DNA of 64,000 nt from positions 310,001 through 374,000 of the forward strand of contig CANMSE010000003.1 of assembly GCA_947500555.1 (NCBI GenBank), read 5' to 3'. The position numbers and the translations under genes are program-made. The notes below the pieces were generated by a model. It was not told the origin of the DNA, made no database searches, and was given only the letters and a program-made list of their open reading frames with translations. Below are positions 9,153 to 19,064 of the stretch, one piece after another (position 1 is the stretch's first letter; every line of letters starts with the position of its first letter). The stretch is from an uncultured Fulvivirga sp. Lineage in GTDB: Bacteria > Bacteroidota > Bacteroidia > Cytophagales > Cyclobacteriaceae.

Positions 9153-11564
9153 CTATTGCTTTATGAATTTTATCAAATCTTCTCGATCGGGTCCTTCAAT
9201 TTTTATGAAATAAATCCCGGGAGGAAGTGTTGAAACATCAACCCGAGAATTTTCAATTGTACCATCTGATAGGCGAGCTCCACTTAAAGTATTGATACTG
9301 TATTTTGATTGGATGTAATGATCATCTGGACTATCTATAAAGAGGATATCATTTACTGGGTTGGGGTATAATTTCAGACTCTGATGCTTACTTTCTTTTA
9401 GTAGACTAGTTATTTTTTCTTGATCAAAATCGATATCACAAGTACCTTTATCTCCTATGTAGATTAAAGAATGATTAAACGAAGGATTACGATTTATACC
9501 TGTTTCTGGACTTAAATTATATTCCTTCTTCAGGATTGAAGTTTCAATATCGAAACTGAAAATACATCCTGAAATAGACTCTAGATCACTAAAGTCACTT
9601 CCATTGTCTGTTATTCCCCATAGCTTACAATTCTTTTTTATCAGATTTCCAACAGGATTTGTTAATTTATCACGACCTATTTGATCTGCACTGAATTGAC
9701 CTTCAATCTTGAAATTTGACCCATCTTCATCAAAACTATATATTATGCCACTTCCTCCAGTACTTGAATTAAATTGATCAAGTCCACCTTCATATGTGCT
9801 TCCCCATACTCTTCCATTAAGAAGTGTTAAATCTCCAAGTGGGGATCTCCCAACCTTGAAGCCATGAATTTTCTCAAATTTATTAGTTGAAGAATTAAAA
9901 ATAATTACACCACCTCTAGAAAATCCACTACCCAGAGTCATCCATAAGTTATCATTAATCAAGGCAATTTCTCCTCCTTTGGAAAAATCATTGAAGGTGA
10001 ATGTTTCTAATTCCTTAAGAATTGGATCAAATGAATAGAGTATTCCACCAAAGGAAGAGTTAAAACCTTTGCCCCATAACTTATCATCATGTATAATAAA
10101 ACCACCTTCATCATCAAGTGGGCCTAAACCTTCAATTAGTCCAAACTGATATTCTGTTTCAAAGGACATATCGTCAATTCCTATACTAAAAATAGTTCCA
10201 GAAAACATATCCAAACCTCCATCACTCGTTCTACCCCAAACATTACCATTAAGTTCAACTAAATTATAACTTATTCTACCAAAATCAGATTCGAAAATCT
10301 TTACTATTTCATATCCTGAACCGTTCAATTTAATCTTGAACACAGCTTGTTCTGGACTAAAGTCTCTATTAATCGACATCACCCCCCATAACTCATCTTT
10401 GATCTGAATAAGTTTACCCTTAGGCAAACATCCTAAACGACATGAATTAATATAGTAAAGGTTTTTAGCTACTTTTTCACTGATATCAGTACTCATTACA
10501 AACTCAGTTGTCCCATTTAAATTATAAATGAGATTTCCCGAAATGACAAGATTACTTCGTGCACCTAGGTCTTCTATAAACATGTTTAATGACCCGTTGG
10601 CTGCATCATACACATATGTATCCCTCGTTGTTGTCAACAAAATTTCATTATTCAATACAGTCAGACTAGAGCCAACCTCTCCTTGGACAAAATCCAAATT
10701 AGTAAATCCGGTTCCATCAGGATTTATGACAAAAAGAGTTGTAGTTCCTGATCCACTCGAAATACCATAAATCTGATCTTCAAAGACAATCAAATTACCA
10801 AATCCAGGTGAATTCAGAGTGGCTTGAACCGTGAAATTATTGCCGCCTGTTGTTATTGAAAATAGCTTATTATCTTTTGTTGAACCCCAAATAATTCCAT
10901 CATAAAGTAGCAGCTTTCCAGTTGGTTCAGATCCATTCAAATTACCATCAAAATCAAACATATTATTGTATATATTAGAATTTAAATCGTAAGAAAATAT
11001 AGCACCATCATCATTTGATCCTCCTGTAAGTGTTGTTCCGTAGATGATTTCATTTTCAACAGTAAGACCTCCTTCAGGATTAGATCCGGATGTACTTTCG
11101 AACTCATGAAGCACTGTATAATTGCTGCCATCTGAATCTATTCTAAAAAGAACTCCAAAATTAAAAGAACCTCCTTCTAATGTAATACCATAAAATCGAT
11201 CTTCGAATTCCAATAATCCACTTTGGGGAAAAGCACCAGTTGCTCTATTAAATTCATACATTTTTTGATACGAACTACCATCCGCAGCCATTTTAGCAAT
11301 TACACCTTCATTATACAATCCACCAGTTTTTAAAATAGCCCATAGATATCCCTCTTTAATAAGAACATCACCTTTACCCAAACCTGTTCCTGAATTAAAA
11401 CGATGAACAATCGATACATCCGAATCTCCTTCTTCAAAGTTTATTATCGTACTATTATAAACTGAACCATTAGTTTCTATAGATCCATATCCAAAAAACT
11501 GAGCTCTAGATTCAGTTAAGCTTAGTAAGAGAAAAAAGGATAAAATATAAGGCTGCAGTTTCAT
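9153..11564 (-). CDS. Secreted GloVer-repeat protein with type IX sorting tail
   Basis: An 803-residue exported protein. After a signal peptide (cleavage likely near SRAQ, residue 22) it has more than ten repeats of about 45-55 residues that combine G-T/S-x-x-G-G, a gap, then G-x-I-F-S/R-x-D-x-x-x and DGS-x-F/Y, the GloVer tandem-repeat type. The C-terminus has a type A type IX secretion signal, starting near LYPNPVND and ending in a lysine-rich IKFIKQ. It is therefore probably displayed on or released from the surface. The repeats suggest a beta-propeller or similar fold; no catalytic motif is visible and the ligand is unknown. It lies between the cyanophycin and alginate genes with no evident link to either. 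Confidence 0.82.
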   Translation of the reverse strand: MKLQPYILSFFLLLSLTESRAQFFGYGSIETNGSVYNSTIINFEEGDSDVSIVHRFNSGTGLGKGDVLIKEGYLWAILKTGGLYNEGVIAKMAADGSSYQKMYEFNRATGAFPQSGLLEFEDRFYGITLEGGSFNFGVLFRIDSDGSNYTVLHEFESTSGSNPEGGLTVENEIIYGTTLTGGSNDDGAIFSYDLNSNIYNNMFDFDGNLNGSEPTGKLLLYDGIIWGSTKDNKLFSITTGGNNFTVQATLNSPGFGNLIVFEDQIYGISSGSGTTTLFVINPDGTGFTNLDFVQGEVGSSLTVLNNEILLTTTRDTYVYDAANGSLNMFIEDLGARSNLVISGNLIYNLNGTTEFVMSTDISEKVAKNLYYINSCRLGCLPKGKLIQIKDELWGVMSINRDFSPEQAVFKIKLNGSGYEIVKIFESDFGRISYNLVELNGNVWGRTSDGGLDMFSGTIFSIGIDDMSFETEYQFGLIEGLGPLDDEGGFIIHDDKLWGKGFNSSFGGILYSFDPILKELETFTFNDFSKGGEIALINDNLWMTLGSGFSRGGVIIFNSSTNKFEKIHGFKVGRSPLGDLTLLNGRVWGSTYEGGLDQFNSSTGGSGIIYSFDEDGSNFKIEGQFSADQIGRDKLTNPVGNLIKKNCKLWGITDNGSDFSDLESISGCIFSFDIETSILKKEYNLSPETGINRNPSFNHSLIYIGDKGTCDIDFDQEKITSLLKESKHQSLKLYPNPVNDILFIDSPDDHYIQSKYSINTLSGARLSDGTIENSRVDVSTLPPGIYFIKIEGPDREDLIKFIKQ

Positions 11565-11614
11565 ATTTATTTAATCAGTACCTTGCGAATATAAGGGATA
11601 AATATATTCAATTA

Positions 11615-12193
11615 ATGGACCAGTTCGAATATGTTGTCGTATTAACTTCTTTAATACTGGGTTTAGGAATAGCTCAGATACTAACTGGAGTGGCTGATGT
11701 TTTGTCAAATATCAAAAACGTCAAATTCTACCTTCCTCACACTCTTTTTGTCGTATTCATATTTCTTCTACATATTCAGGATTGGTGGATCAACTATGAA
11801 TATGCTGCTGAAGTCGAATCATGGACCTTAAAGATCGTCCTTTTGATTTTAGTTTATCCGATAGCATTATTCATTATGGCAAGAATGATCTTTCCTACAG
11901 GCTTGAGAGGACATGAGACGGATTTTAAACAATACTATTATGACCAATGGAGATATCTATTCATCATAGGTTTATCAACAGTTGTTCTAAGCATTTCACA
12001 TAACGTAGTGATATCCAATATCCCTCTTACCGCGCAGTTTGTACAACTAGGGTATTTGATGGTATACCTAATTTTTATAATCACTAAGACTAAAAATCAC
12101 TGGGCTCATCTCATCTTTCAATTAATCACCTTTGTAAGTATCGTGATTTATATACTATCAGATTTCAGTATGCTAGATTCTTATATGAGTTAA
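11615..12193 (+). CDS. Hypothetical multi-pass membrane protein
   Basis: A 192-residue protein of unknown function with about six hydrophobic segments, roughly at residues 5-30, 40-60, 68-92, 111-130, 136-156 and 164-184. There is no signal peptide cleavage site and no recognisable catalytic or transport motif. Short loops with the charged stretch RGHETDFKQYYYDQWRY separate segments 3 and 4. It is divergent from the GloVer protein gene (50 bp between starts) and its stop overlaps the KDPG aldolase stop by 4 bp in convergent orientation. It is probably an inner-membrane protein. Confidence 0.7.
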   Translation: MDQFEYVVVLTSLILGLGIAQILTGVADVLSNIKNVKFYLPHTLFVVFIFLLHIQDWWINYEYAAEVESWTLKIVLLILVYPIALFIMARMIFPTGLRGHETDFKQYYYDQWRYLFIIGLSTVVLSISHNVVISNIPLTAQFVQLGYLMVYLIFIITKTKNHWAHLIFQLITFVSIVIYILSDFSMLDSYMS

Positions 12194-12861
12194 GATGAAC
12201 GGATTTGTTGAATTAACTCCAAAGCATTTTTAACCGTTTTCGTCAACCCTGTAAAGTCTTTATTTGCCAGAACATCTTTCGATACCAGATTAGAACCCAT
12301 ACCTACACAGGTTACTCCCGCATCAAACCATCCTTTCAGGTTTTCTTCAGTTGGAGACACTCCACCAGTTGGCATGATGTTAGTCCAGGGACATGGTCCC
12401 TTGATAGCTTTTACAAAACCCGGTCCATATGTGCCGCCAGGGAATAGCTTCACTAATTCACATCCAAGCTCTTCAGCGCGAGCTATTTCACTTAAGGAAG
12501 CACATCCTGGTGACCAGAGTACCTTTTTACGATTACACACCAGCGCAATATCCTCTCGCAGAACTGGGGTTACCACAAAATTGGCCCCTATTTGCATGTA
12601 TAAAGAAGCGGCTCCGGCATCCGTAACTGAACCTACTCCCAAAATCATTTCGGGTAGCTCGAGCTGAGCATACTTGTTAAGTTCATTAAAAACTTCATGT
12701 GCATAGTCCCCACGATTAGTAAACTCCAATATCCGAGCTCCGCCATCGTAACATGCTTTTAGTACTTTTTTGCCTAATTCGACATCAGCATTATAAAATA
12801 GAGGTACGAACCCTGTTCTTTCCATTTCATTAAACACCTGTATTCTTGAAAATCTTGCCAT
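12190..12861 (-). CDS. eda: KDPG / KHG aldolase
   Basis: A 223-residue class I aldolase that splits 2-keto-3-deoxy-6-phosphogluconate into pyruvate and glyceraldehyde 3-phosphate. Visible active-site residues are Glu46 and Arg50 in LEFTNRGD and the Schiff-base Lys138 in ELVKLFPGG, followed by the phosphate-binding MPTGGVSP segment at 163-170; these align with E. coli Eda Glu45, Arg49 and Lys133. I start at MARFSRIQ (12861); the frame runs further upstream but would overlap the kinase gene. It sits 4 bp after the stop of a PfkB kinase gene, so the two are probably cotranscribed, and it is the last step of the alginate route. Confidence 0.93.
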   Translation of the reverse strand: MARFSRIQVFNEMERTGFVPLFYNADVELGKKVLKACYDGGARILEFTNRGDYAHEVFNELNKYAQLELPEMILGVGSVTDAGAASLYMQIGANFVVTPVLREDIALVCNRKKVLWSPGCASLSEIARAEELGCELVKLFPGGTYGPGFVKAIKGPCPWTNIMPTGGVSPTEENLKGWFDAGVTCVGMGSNLVSKDVLANKDFTGLTKTVKNALELIQQIRSS

Positions 12862-12865
12862 TATT

Positions 12866-13870
12866 CTATCTTTTAATTCTTCCTGAAGTATTTCCTTCAA
12901 CTAAATTTTTTACATCTTCTACAGTAACCACATTGGCATCTCCTTCTACAGTATGTTTCAGGGCACATGCCGCAGCTGCAAAATTTACTGCCTGCTGATC
13001 ATCTTCTAAATTTAAAAGACCATAGATGATACCCGCAGCATAGGCGTCACCTGTGCCCACACGATCAACGATATGAGTAACATCAAGAGAAGGGGAAGCA
13101 AGTGTTTCAACACCATTCCATATAAATCCCTTGATACGATTGTGTGATGCACTAAGTGCCTCACGCTTCTTATCTATAACTTTTTTAACTCTTGGAAATG
13201 CCTTTTTGAGTTTTTCAGATGCTGAGAAAAGATCATCTGATTCCTTCGCTACACCCAGGTTCTCTTGCATATCATATGGGCTAGCAATAATCACATCACA
13301 GCCCTCTACCAACTCAGGCATTACCTCAAGTTTTGACTTTCCGTATTGCCACAGACTCTTCCTTGAATGAACATCTACAGAAACGGGAACACCAATTTTA
13401 TTGGCTGTTTTTATGGCAGTGAGACATTCTTGAGCTGCCCCCTCCGATATTCCAGGAGTGATTCCTGTCCAGTGAAACCAATCTGCATTTCTTAGAATAC
13501 GCTTCCAGTCAAACATGCCAGGTTTAATTTTTGAAAATGCTGAATTGTCTCGCTCATAAACCACTTCACTTGGCCGATGTACCGCTCCCTTTTCCAGAAA
13601 ATACTTCCCCATTCTGCCATCGCCATAGCTTATATACTTGGTATGTAGCCAATGATGCCTTAAATATTGTGTGGCTGATCTTCCAATTAAGTTATCGGGA
13701 AATTGTGTAATGTGGAACGCGTCCATTCCAAAATAAGCTAATGAAATCGTCACATTCGCCTCTCCGCCTCCATACGCCAGTTCAACAGTTGTTGCCTGCG
13801 AAAATTTAGCAAATCCAGGAGGCGAAAATCGCATCATTACTTCACCGAACGTTACAACCTTTTTGCTCAT
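12866..13870 (-). CDS. PfkB-family sugar kinase, diverged paralogue of KDG kinase
   Basis: A 334-residue ribokinase-type protein. The N-terminal GGGEANV substrate segment (34-40) and the C-terminal G-T-G-D motif with the catalytic Asp275 are present. Compared with the neighbouring kinase it is clearly a paralogue, with shared blocks such as WFHWTGITP and GMFDWK, but two functional segments differ: D-L-N-Y-R-x-x-L-W is here D-V-H-S-R-K-S-L-W (166-174), and the N-E-E-D segment is S-P-Y-D (197-200), losing the conserved Asn. It may phosphorylate another 2-keto-3-deoxy sugar or be weakly active. I start at the ATG at 13870, six bases inside the longest frame. Confidence 0.8.
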   Translation of the reverse strand: MSKKVVTFGEVMMRFSPPGFAKFSQATTVELAYGGGEANVTISLAYFGMDAFHITQFPDNLIGRSATQYLRHHWLHTKYISYGDGRMGKYFLEKGAVHRPSEVVYERDNSAFSKIKPGMFDWKRILRNADWFHWTGITPGISEGAAQECLTAIKTANKIGVPVSVDVHSRKSLWQYGKSKLEVMPELVEGCDVIIASPYDMQENLGVAKESDDLFSASEKLKKAFPRVKKVIDKKREALSASHNRIKGFIWNGVETLASPSLDVTHIVDRVGTGDAYAAGIIYGLLNLEDDQQAVNFAAAACALKHTVEGDANVVTVEDVKNLVEGNTSGRIKR

Positions 13871-13935
13871 GTTCAATTAAAATTGTAAAAGTATACCTCA
13901 TTGCAAGGAACTCAGACTCAAAAGAAAAAACACTA

Positions 13936-14979
13936 TCACCTTGCCACCCTACCAGATGCATCTCCGCCCATTAGTTTTTCAACCTCTGAAACTGTAACTA
14001 AATTAGCATCTCCTTTAATGGTATGTTTCAGACAGGAAGCAGCTACAGCAAAATCTAAGGCATTCTGATCATCCTCAGGATATTTCAAAAGACCATAAAT
14101 CAAACCGCCCATAAATGAATCACCACCACCCACACGGTCCACGATATCAGTAATTTGATATTGAGTGGTCTCATACATCTTATCTCCATCGTACAGCACG
14201 CCAGCCCAGGTGTTGTGTGATGCTGAGATAGATCCCCTTAATGTGGTTATGACCTTTTTAGCTCTTGGAAATTTTTTCATCATTTGTTGACATACCGAAA
14301 GAAAGGCTTCTGCTTTGACGTTGTGACCTTCTGTTTGCACACTGATCCCTTCTGGTTTGATGCCAAAATGCATTTCGGCATCTTCCTCATTTCCAAGTAT
14401 AACATCACAATATGATGTCAATTCTGTCATGATCTTTTCTCTGTCACCTCCATACTTCCAAAGTTTTGCTCGATAGTTTAGATCTGTCGAAACTGTAACC
14501 CCTAATTCATTAGCAACTTTAACTGCCTCTAAACAAGCATCAGCTGCTCCTTGGGAGATTGCAGGAGTTATTCCCGTCCAATGAAACCAGGAAGTTTCCT
14601 CAAATACCTTTTTCCAATCTATCATACCAGGCTCAATGCCAGCCATAGCAGAATGAGCTCTGTCATACACCACTTTACTACCACGACTTACAGCGCCAGT
14701 CTCGAGAAAATATATGCCCAGACGATCGCCACCAAAAATGATATTTTGAGTATTTACACCTCTCTTACGCATTTCCATTAAAGCACATTCTCCAATATCA
14801 TTTTTGGGTAGACGAGTTACAAAGTCTACAGGTATACCATAATTAGCCAGAGAAACGGCTACATTAGATTCGCCCCCACCATATACTACATCAAAAGAAT
14901 TCGCTTGAGAGAATCTTAAAAATCCAGGAGGTGCTAACCTCAACATGATTTCACCGAAAGTGACAACTTTATTATTCAT
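13936..14979 (-). CDS. kdgK: 2-keto-3-deoxygluconate (KDG) kinase
   Basis: A 347-residue PfkB-family kinase that should convert KDG into KDPG with ATP. It has the GGGESNV segment (34-40), the substrate loop D-L-N-Y-R-x-K-L-W (166-174) typical of KDG kinases, the N-E-E-D segment at 197-200 used for magnesium and phosphate binding, and the V-D-R-V-G-G-G-D anion-hole and catalytic Asp near residue 280. It lies upstream of its diverged paralogue (65 bp between them) and 16 bp downstream of the type IX-exported PL6 lyase gene, so it is likely in the same transcript. It is the better candidate of the two kinases for the pathway step. Confidence 0.9.
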   Translation of the reverse strand: MNNKVVTFGEIMLRLAPPGFLRFSQANSFDVVYGGGESNVAVSLANYGIPVDFVTRLPKNDIGECALMEMRKRGVNTQNIIFGGDRLGIYFLETGAVSRGSKVVYDRAHSAMAGIEPGMIDWKKVFEETSWFHWTGITPAISQGAADACLEAVKVANELGVTVSTDLNYRAKLWKYGGDREKIMTELTSYCDVILGNEEDAEMHFGIKPEGISVQTEGHNVKAEAFLSVCQQMMKKFPRAKKVITTLRGSISASHNTWAGVLYDGDKMYETTQYQITDIVDRVGGGDSFMGGLIYGLLKYPEDDQNALDFAVAASCLKHTIKGDANLVTVSEVEKLMGGDASGRVAR

Positions 14980-14995
14980 AGTGGATTATATTTAA

Positions 14996-16891
14996 TTATC
15001 TAAAAGATTTTTTTATGAATTTTATTACTCTTTTTTGCTTTTGATCTACACCTAAAGTATACCTGAGTAAATAGGTACCCCTTGGAATACCTAAAAGCTC
15101 AATTATGATACTATCAGTTGAAGGGTTCACTTCTCTCTCTTCCTCTAGAATTAATTTTCCATTTAGTGACAAAACCTCCAAGTAAACTCTAGTTTGATTA
15201 ACACTTCCCAACTCTATAATCAAAATATCACTAGAAGGATTAGGGTAAATATTAAATGGGCTTTCATCTTCAAGTCCAAGCACAACATCACTGAGTATAA
15301 ATTCGGCACTAATCTCCATATCTTCTGAAATTATAAATTCTTTCGGGTTATCAACACCTGTGATATCTAACAACCAATTACTGAACTGATATCCATCATT
15401 TGGAAAAGCACTTGCTGTTATCACCGTGCCTATACTATACTCCTGTAATGATGGTTCTAGAATAATTCCACCTTCAATAGCTTCAATAATTTTAATTGAG
15501 GCTGTTTGTGGATTACCTAAATAAAAAGGACCGGTATTTTCTTCAGTAGCATATGGATTTACGTTTAAATTGATCGAAAACTCAACTGCTCCAATATCTT
15601 TAGAAGTAATCGAGGTAGGTCTGGTTTGCTTCATGAGGTCCAAAGACAAGTCAGTATCAAAATCTAACCCATCGAAACTTGGAATATCCGGAAATCCTGA
15701 ATTAGCATTATCAATGGCCACACTTGAGGACTCTATTTGGTAAAACCCATCTCCATTAACGATTAATCCAGGGTCTGAGTCATTCATTCCACTCGGTCTA
15801 TCTATCCCTAAATTCCCCTTGGAGATATTACCAATCCAATTTTCGTTACCTGTGGACTCTTCAAATAGTTGTCCATCAGGATCGGCAAAAATATTGTTTG
15901 CTATTGTCACATTTGCAGGAGGGTTACTACCCCCATCACCTCCAAGAATCATTTCGGCAGAATTAACGATTGTATTAAAATATACATGAATGTTTGATAG
16001 TGGATCAGAAGATTCATTTTGAAGAAAAATAGAACGCCTGTCTAAACCCTCAAAGTAATTATTATAAATGAAGTGGTTTGAGCCTTCTCTTACTCGTACT
16101 CCGCCCATATTGTTTAAAAAGAAATTTCCATAGACAATTGCTTCATCTCCATGCCTGAGCACAAGTTCTGCTTTAGAGTTATTTTCAAAAGTGTTATATC
16201 GAATTACATTCTGCGAAGCTTTATTAGAGATCAGCTCACCATCGCCATCGCAATTAGTGAAGTAGCAATACTCGACAATTGTACGGCTGTCAAATTCAGC
16301 CTGAGTACTCACTCCTATTCTTATGGGTTCTATCCCCAAATCATTGCCTGTCCCTTCAAAGTTTTTAAAGGAACAATACTGAATTTTGTGGTAGCCTGGC
16401 ACATTGGCATCAACCAAGATGGAAAGGATATTCTGATCATCGAGATTAAGCCTGTTTTCAAAATTGCTGTAACTTATAGTTGTTCTTTGAGAATCTTCAT
16501 CCACTATCAGGTATTTATAACAGGTATAATCTGCAATATTTATCTGAGTGATTAGCACATCATCCCCCCATATACGAATGACATGATCGGTTCCGATAAC
16601 ACCACCAATAAACTGTAATTCACTTAGTACAACGTTATCACCTTCAATTTCCACTTTAGAAGCACCTTCAAAAATTACTGTTCCAGGAACTTCGGCTGTC
16701 ACTATCAAACCATCTTTAGTAATATCCATGAATACATTCGAGTAAGTACCTGGCTTCCATACTATCAAATCACCGACATTGGCATTAGCATGAGCCGAAT
16801 TGAATTCAGCTGCTGAGCCAACATCAAACCTAATTTGACTAAATCCGATTTGGCAGTACAAAAAAAGTAATACGAACATTATTTTTGTCAT
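14996..16891 (-). CDS. Secreted PL6 alginate lyase with type IX sorting tail
   Basis: A 631-residue chondroitinase-B-like parallel beta-helix lyase. The signal peptide (MTKIMFVLLFLY to GFSQ, residues 1-19) leads into repeated beta-helix turns. The PL6 catalytic pair is visible as Lys224 in ISNKAS and Arg246 in LVLRHG, 22 residues apart, close to the 21-residue spacing in AlyGC. A sheet-rich linker domain (about 455-540) precedes a type IX sorting tail with FNIYPNPSSD near 548 and ending IKFIKKSFR. It should be surface-anchored or released and attack polymeric alginate outside the cell. It follows a terminator after the PKD protein gene, so it may begin its own transcript. Confidence 0.87.
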   Translation of the reverse strand: MTKIMFVLLFLYCQIGFSQIRFDVGSAAEFNSAHANANVGDLIVWKPGTYSNVFMDITKDGLIVTAEVPGTVIFEGASKVEIEGDNVVLSELQFIGGVIGTDHVIRIWGDDVLITQINIADYTCYKYLIVDEDSQRTTISYSNFENRLNLDDQNILSILVDANVPGYHKIQYCSFKNFEGTGNDLGIEPIRIGVSTQAEFDSRTIVEYCYFTNCDGDGELISNKASQNVIRYNTFENNSKAELVLRHGDEAIVYGNFFLNNMGGVRVREGSNHFIYNNYFEGLDRRSIFLQNESSDPLSNIHVYFNTIVNSAEMILGGDGGSNPPANVTIANNIFADPDGQLFEESTGNENWIGNISKGNLGIDRPSGMNDSDPGLIVNGDGFYQIESSSVAIDNANSGFPDIPSFDGLDFDTDLSLDLMKQTRPTSITSKDIGAVEFSINLNVNPYATEENTGPFYLGNPQTASIKIIEAIEGGIILEPSLQEYSIGTVITASAFPNDGYQFSNWLLDITGVDNPKEFIISEDMEISAEFILSDVVLGLEDESPFNIYPNPSSDILIIELGSVNQTRVYLEVLSLNGKLILEEEREVNPSTDSIIIELLGIPRGTYLLRYTLGVDQKQKRVIKFIKKSFR

Positions 16892-16920
16892 CTAAGAAAT
16901 GGCCAATATTTGAATTAATA

Positions 16921-16958
16921 TAAACAAAAAGAGGCTGTTCAGTGGAGACAGCCTCTTT
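16921..16958 (-). terminator. Intrinsic terminator after PKD lipoprotein gene
   Basis: A perfect 11-bp stem (arms 16928-16938 and 16948-16958, core AAAGAGGCTGT) with a 9-nt loop; on the minus strand it is followed by a T-rich run (TTTTTGTTTA). It sits just after the stop of the 679-residue PKD protein gene and splits the alginate locus into an upstream block and a downstream PL6-kinase-aldolase block. Confidence 0.8.
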
Positions 16959-16973
16959 CATAACCTCTTAACT

Positions 16974-19013
16974 TTAATCTTCTGCAGCAACCACTACTTC
17001 AAATGAATTATTCCTGTAAGGGGTGCCCGCTACAGGAGTTGGCCCATCCGGATCTAAGGATTCCCCAAGGGTATAGCTTTCAAAATCATCCTCAAAAACC
17101 ATTACCTCAGATCCTGAATCGGAGGAATAAACTTTCAATTCGTCCACAAGGAAGCGTGAGCTAGCTGTAGCACCACCTCCAGCCAATCTAAATTGTATCG
17201 TTTCGATACCATTTTCGAATGTAGAAAAAGAAGCACCTGACTGTGAATTGAAAGGATTCATTGTTACCGCCTGCCCGTCAATTGTAACTGTTACCAAAGG
17301 AGTTACTAGAGGAGATGCTGAAACGCTTGATGCATCCCATGTCATTTCAACTTCAATCCACTCGCCCTCGACAAAAGGCCTATCACTAATGCTCGTATTG
17401 ATGGCATCTTGATCACGGATTTGGAAAACATCATTATTGGTTTCAAATCTTAAGTCTACAATATTATTGCTAGAAGAAGTGCTGGATCCCCAAATCGAAA
17501 CAAAACCATCTTCGCCAGTAGTTTCAGGCTCTTTGAAAACACTCACAGTCATTCTCCCGATCACTACGGCATCTCCGCCAGCAGATGTTTCACTTATGTC
17601 TAGCCTAAGTTCACCAGTATCACTGACTCCTCCTGCGTTAGTATCGCTTATTGCGGCCACTTGATTTCCTGTAGTTCCAGGGCCACCAGGTGCAGACACC
17701 TCAACTGGTATTACCTCAGTATCCATGTCACCAAGACTGTTTGTAATAGTCAGACTTACATTATAAGTGCCTGCTACAGCGTAAGTATGAACCGGACTTG
17801 CTATTACATCACCATTTCCATCATCAAAATCCCAGACATATGATACAGCATTAACAGAAGCATCGGTAAATGTAACCATTAAATCAGTTGCGGAGAACGT
17901 GAAATCAGCTACAGGATCATTCGAAGCAGGATCAATAACTGTCACTTGCTGTGTAGAAGTAGACATTTGATTATCAGCGGTAGTAGCGGTTAATGTAACC
18001 ATATAATCACCTCCTGTAGCATAGGTGTAAATTGGAGATTCTTCAGTATTAGCAGGACTGCCGTCACCAAAGTCCCATGAGTATGTAGCCGCATTTGTTG
18101 ATGTGTTGGTAAATGTTACTTCTAAGTCCGTAGCCACAAAAGTGAAGTCCGCTACCGGAGCAGGCAGTGAAACCATCACACTCATGGTTTCGGTATCCGT
18201 ATCGCCAGTAGTACTTGTAACGGTTAAGGAAACTTCATAAGTACCGAATGTCGCATAAGTATATGACGGTGAAGCCATTGTGGACATATCTGTATCAATA
18301 CCATCTACGCCAAAATCCCAAAGATATGAAGCTGCATTTGACGAAGCATCTGTAAAAGAAACAGCTAGATCATTGGCAGTAAAGGAGAATTCGGCCACAG
18401 GAACAACTGCGACTCTGGAAACTGTAACAGTTTTTATTTCTTCATCTGTAAAGCCATCAGTACTTGTTACAGTGAGGGACACTTCGAATTCACCTTCAGC
18501 TGGGAAAGTGAATGTTGGATCTTCCACAGTCGAAGTATCGGTATCTACACCATCAACACCAAAGTCCCAAAGGTATGCATCCGCATTTTCAGAACCATCT
18601 GCAAATACTACGTCCAATCCGGGAGCTGAAACAAAGGTAAAGTTGGCTGTAGGGATTACAGCGGCTCTTACTGTTATTTCCTCTTGTTGCACATCTGACC
18701 CTCCAGTTGAGTTAGCTACGATAAGAGTTACCGTATAAGTACCTGCTTCACTATAGGAGAATGACGGTGATTCGTCCGTGGATATATCTTCCTCACCTTC
18801 CACGCCAAAATCCCACCTGTAAGACTCAGCATCATTAGATTCATTTGTAAAGGTTACATCCAGGAAGTTAATCTCAGAGCTGAATTTGGCTACTGGTATG
18901 ACAATCGGGTCATCATCGTCATCACCACATGATACGATGAATGTACTTAAGATCATGATAATCAACGAATATGATCCTAAAGTAATCGTTTTTCGACAAT
19001 AAGAATTAAACAT
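16974..19013 (-). CDS. Surface lipoprotein with five PKD domains
   Basis: A 679-residue protein with a lipoprotein signal; the mature protein starts at the Cys of VSCGDDDDD (about residue 29), and the acidic run after Cys matches the Bacteroidota surface-export signal. Five PKD domains follow to about residue 440, each opening P-x-A-x-F and closing with W-D-F-G/D and later Y-x-x-x-G-x-Y/F. The C-terminal 240 residues look like a beta-sandwich (LamG/CBM-like), with FEDDFESY near the end. No enzymatic motif is visible. Because it sits inside the alginate locus, it likely binds alginate or oligomers on the surface; this is inference. A terminator follows the gene. Confidence 0.82.
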   Translation of the reverse strand: MFNSYCRKTITLGSYSLIIMILSTFIVSCGDDDDDPIVIPVAKFSSEINFLDVTFTNESNDAESYRWDFGVEGEEDISTDESPSFSYSEAGTYTVTLIVANSTGGSDVQQEEITVRAAVIPTANFTFVSAPGLDVVFADGSENADAYLWDFGVDGVDTDTSTVEDPTFTFPAEGEFEVSLTVTSTDGFTDEEIKTVTVSRVAVVPVAEFSFTANDLAVSFTDASSNAASYLWDFGVDGIDTDMSTMASPSYTYATFGTYEVSLTVTSTTGDTDTETMSVMVSLPAPVADFTFVATDLEVTFTNTSTNAATYSWDFGDGSPANTEESPIYTYATGGDYMVTLTATTADNQMSTSTQQVTVIDPASNDPVADFTFSATDLMVTFTDASVNAVSYVWDFDDGNGDVIASPVHTYAVAGTYNVSLTITNSLGDMDTEVIPVEVSAPGGPGTTGNQVAAISDTNAGGVSDTGELRLDISETSAGGDAVVIGRMTVSVFKEPETTGEDGFVSIWGSSTSSSNNIVDLRFETNNDVFQIRDQDAINTSISDRPFVEGEWIEVEMTWDASSVSASPLVTPLVTVTIDGQAVTMNPFNSQSGASFSTFENGIETIQFRLAGGGATASSRFLVDELKVYSSDSGSEVMVFEDDFESYTLGESLDPDGPTPVAGTPYRNNSFEVVVAAED

Positions 19014-19064
19014 AATTATGGGGGTTATTTTAAAAATTATTTAGGTAATAGGTAGGTAAACACT

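Noticed and set aside
16151..16555. Open frame of 134 codons on the plus strand
   Set aside because: Antisense to the PL6 lyase gene, with no family resemblance.
18280..18738. Open frame of 152 codons on the plus strand
   Set aside because: Antisense shadow of the PKD repeats; composition mirrors the repeat codons.
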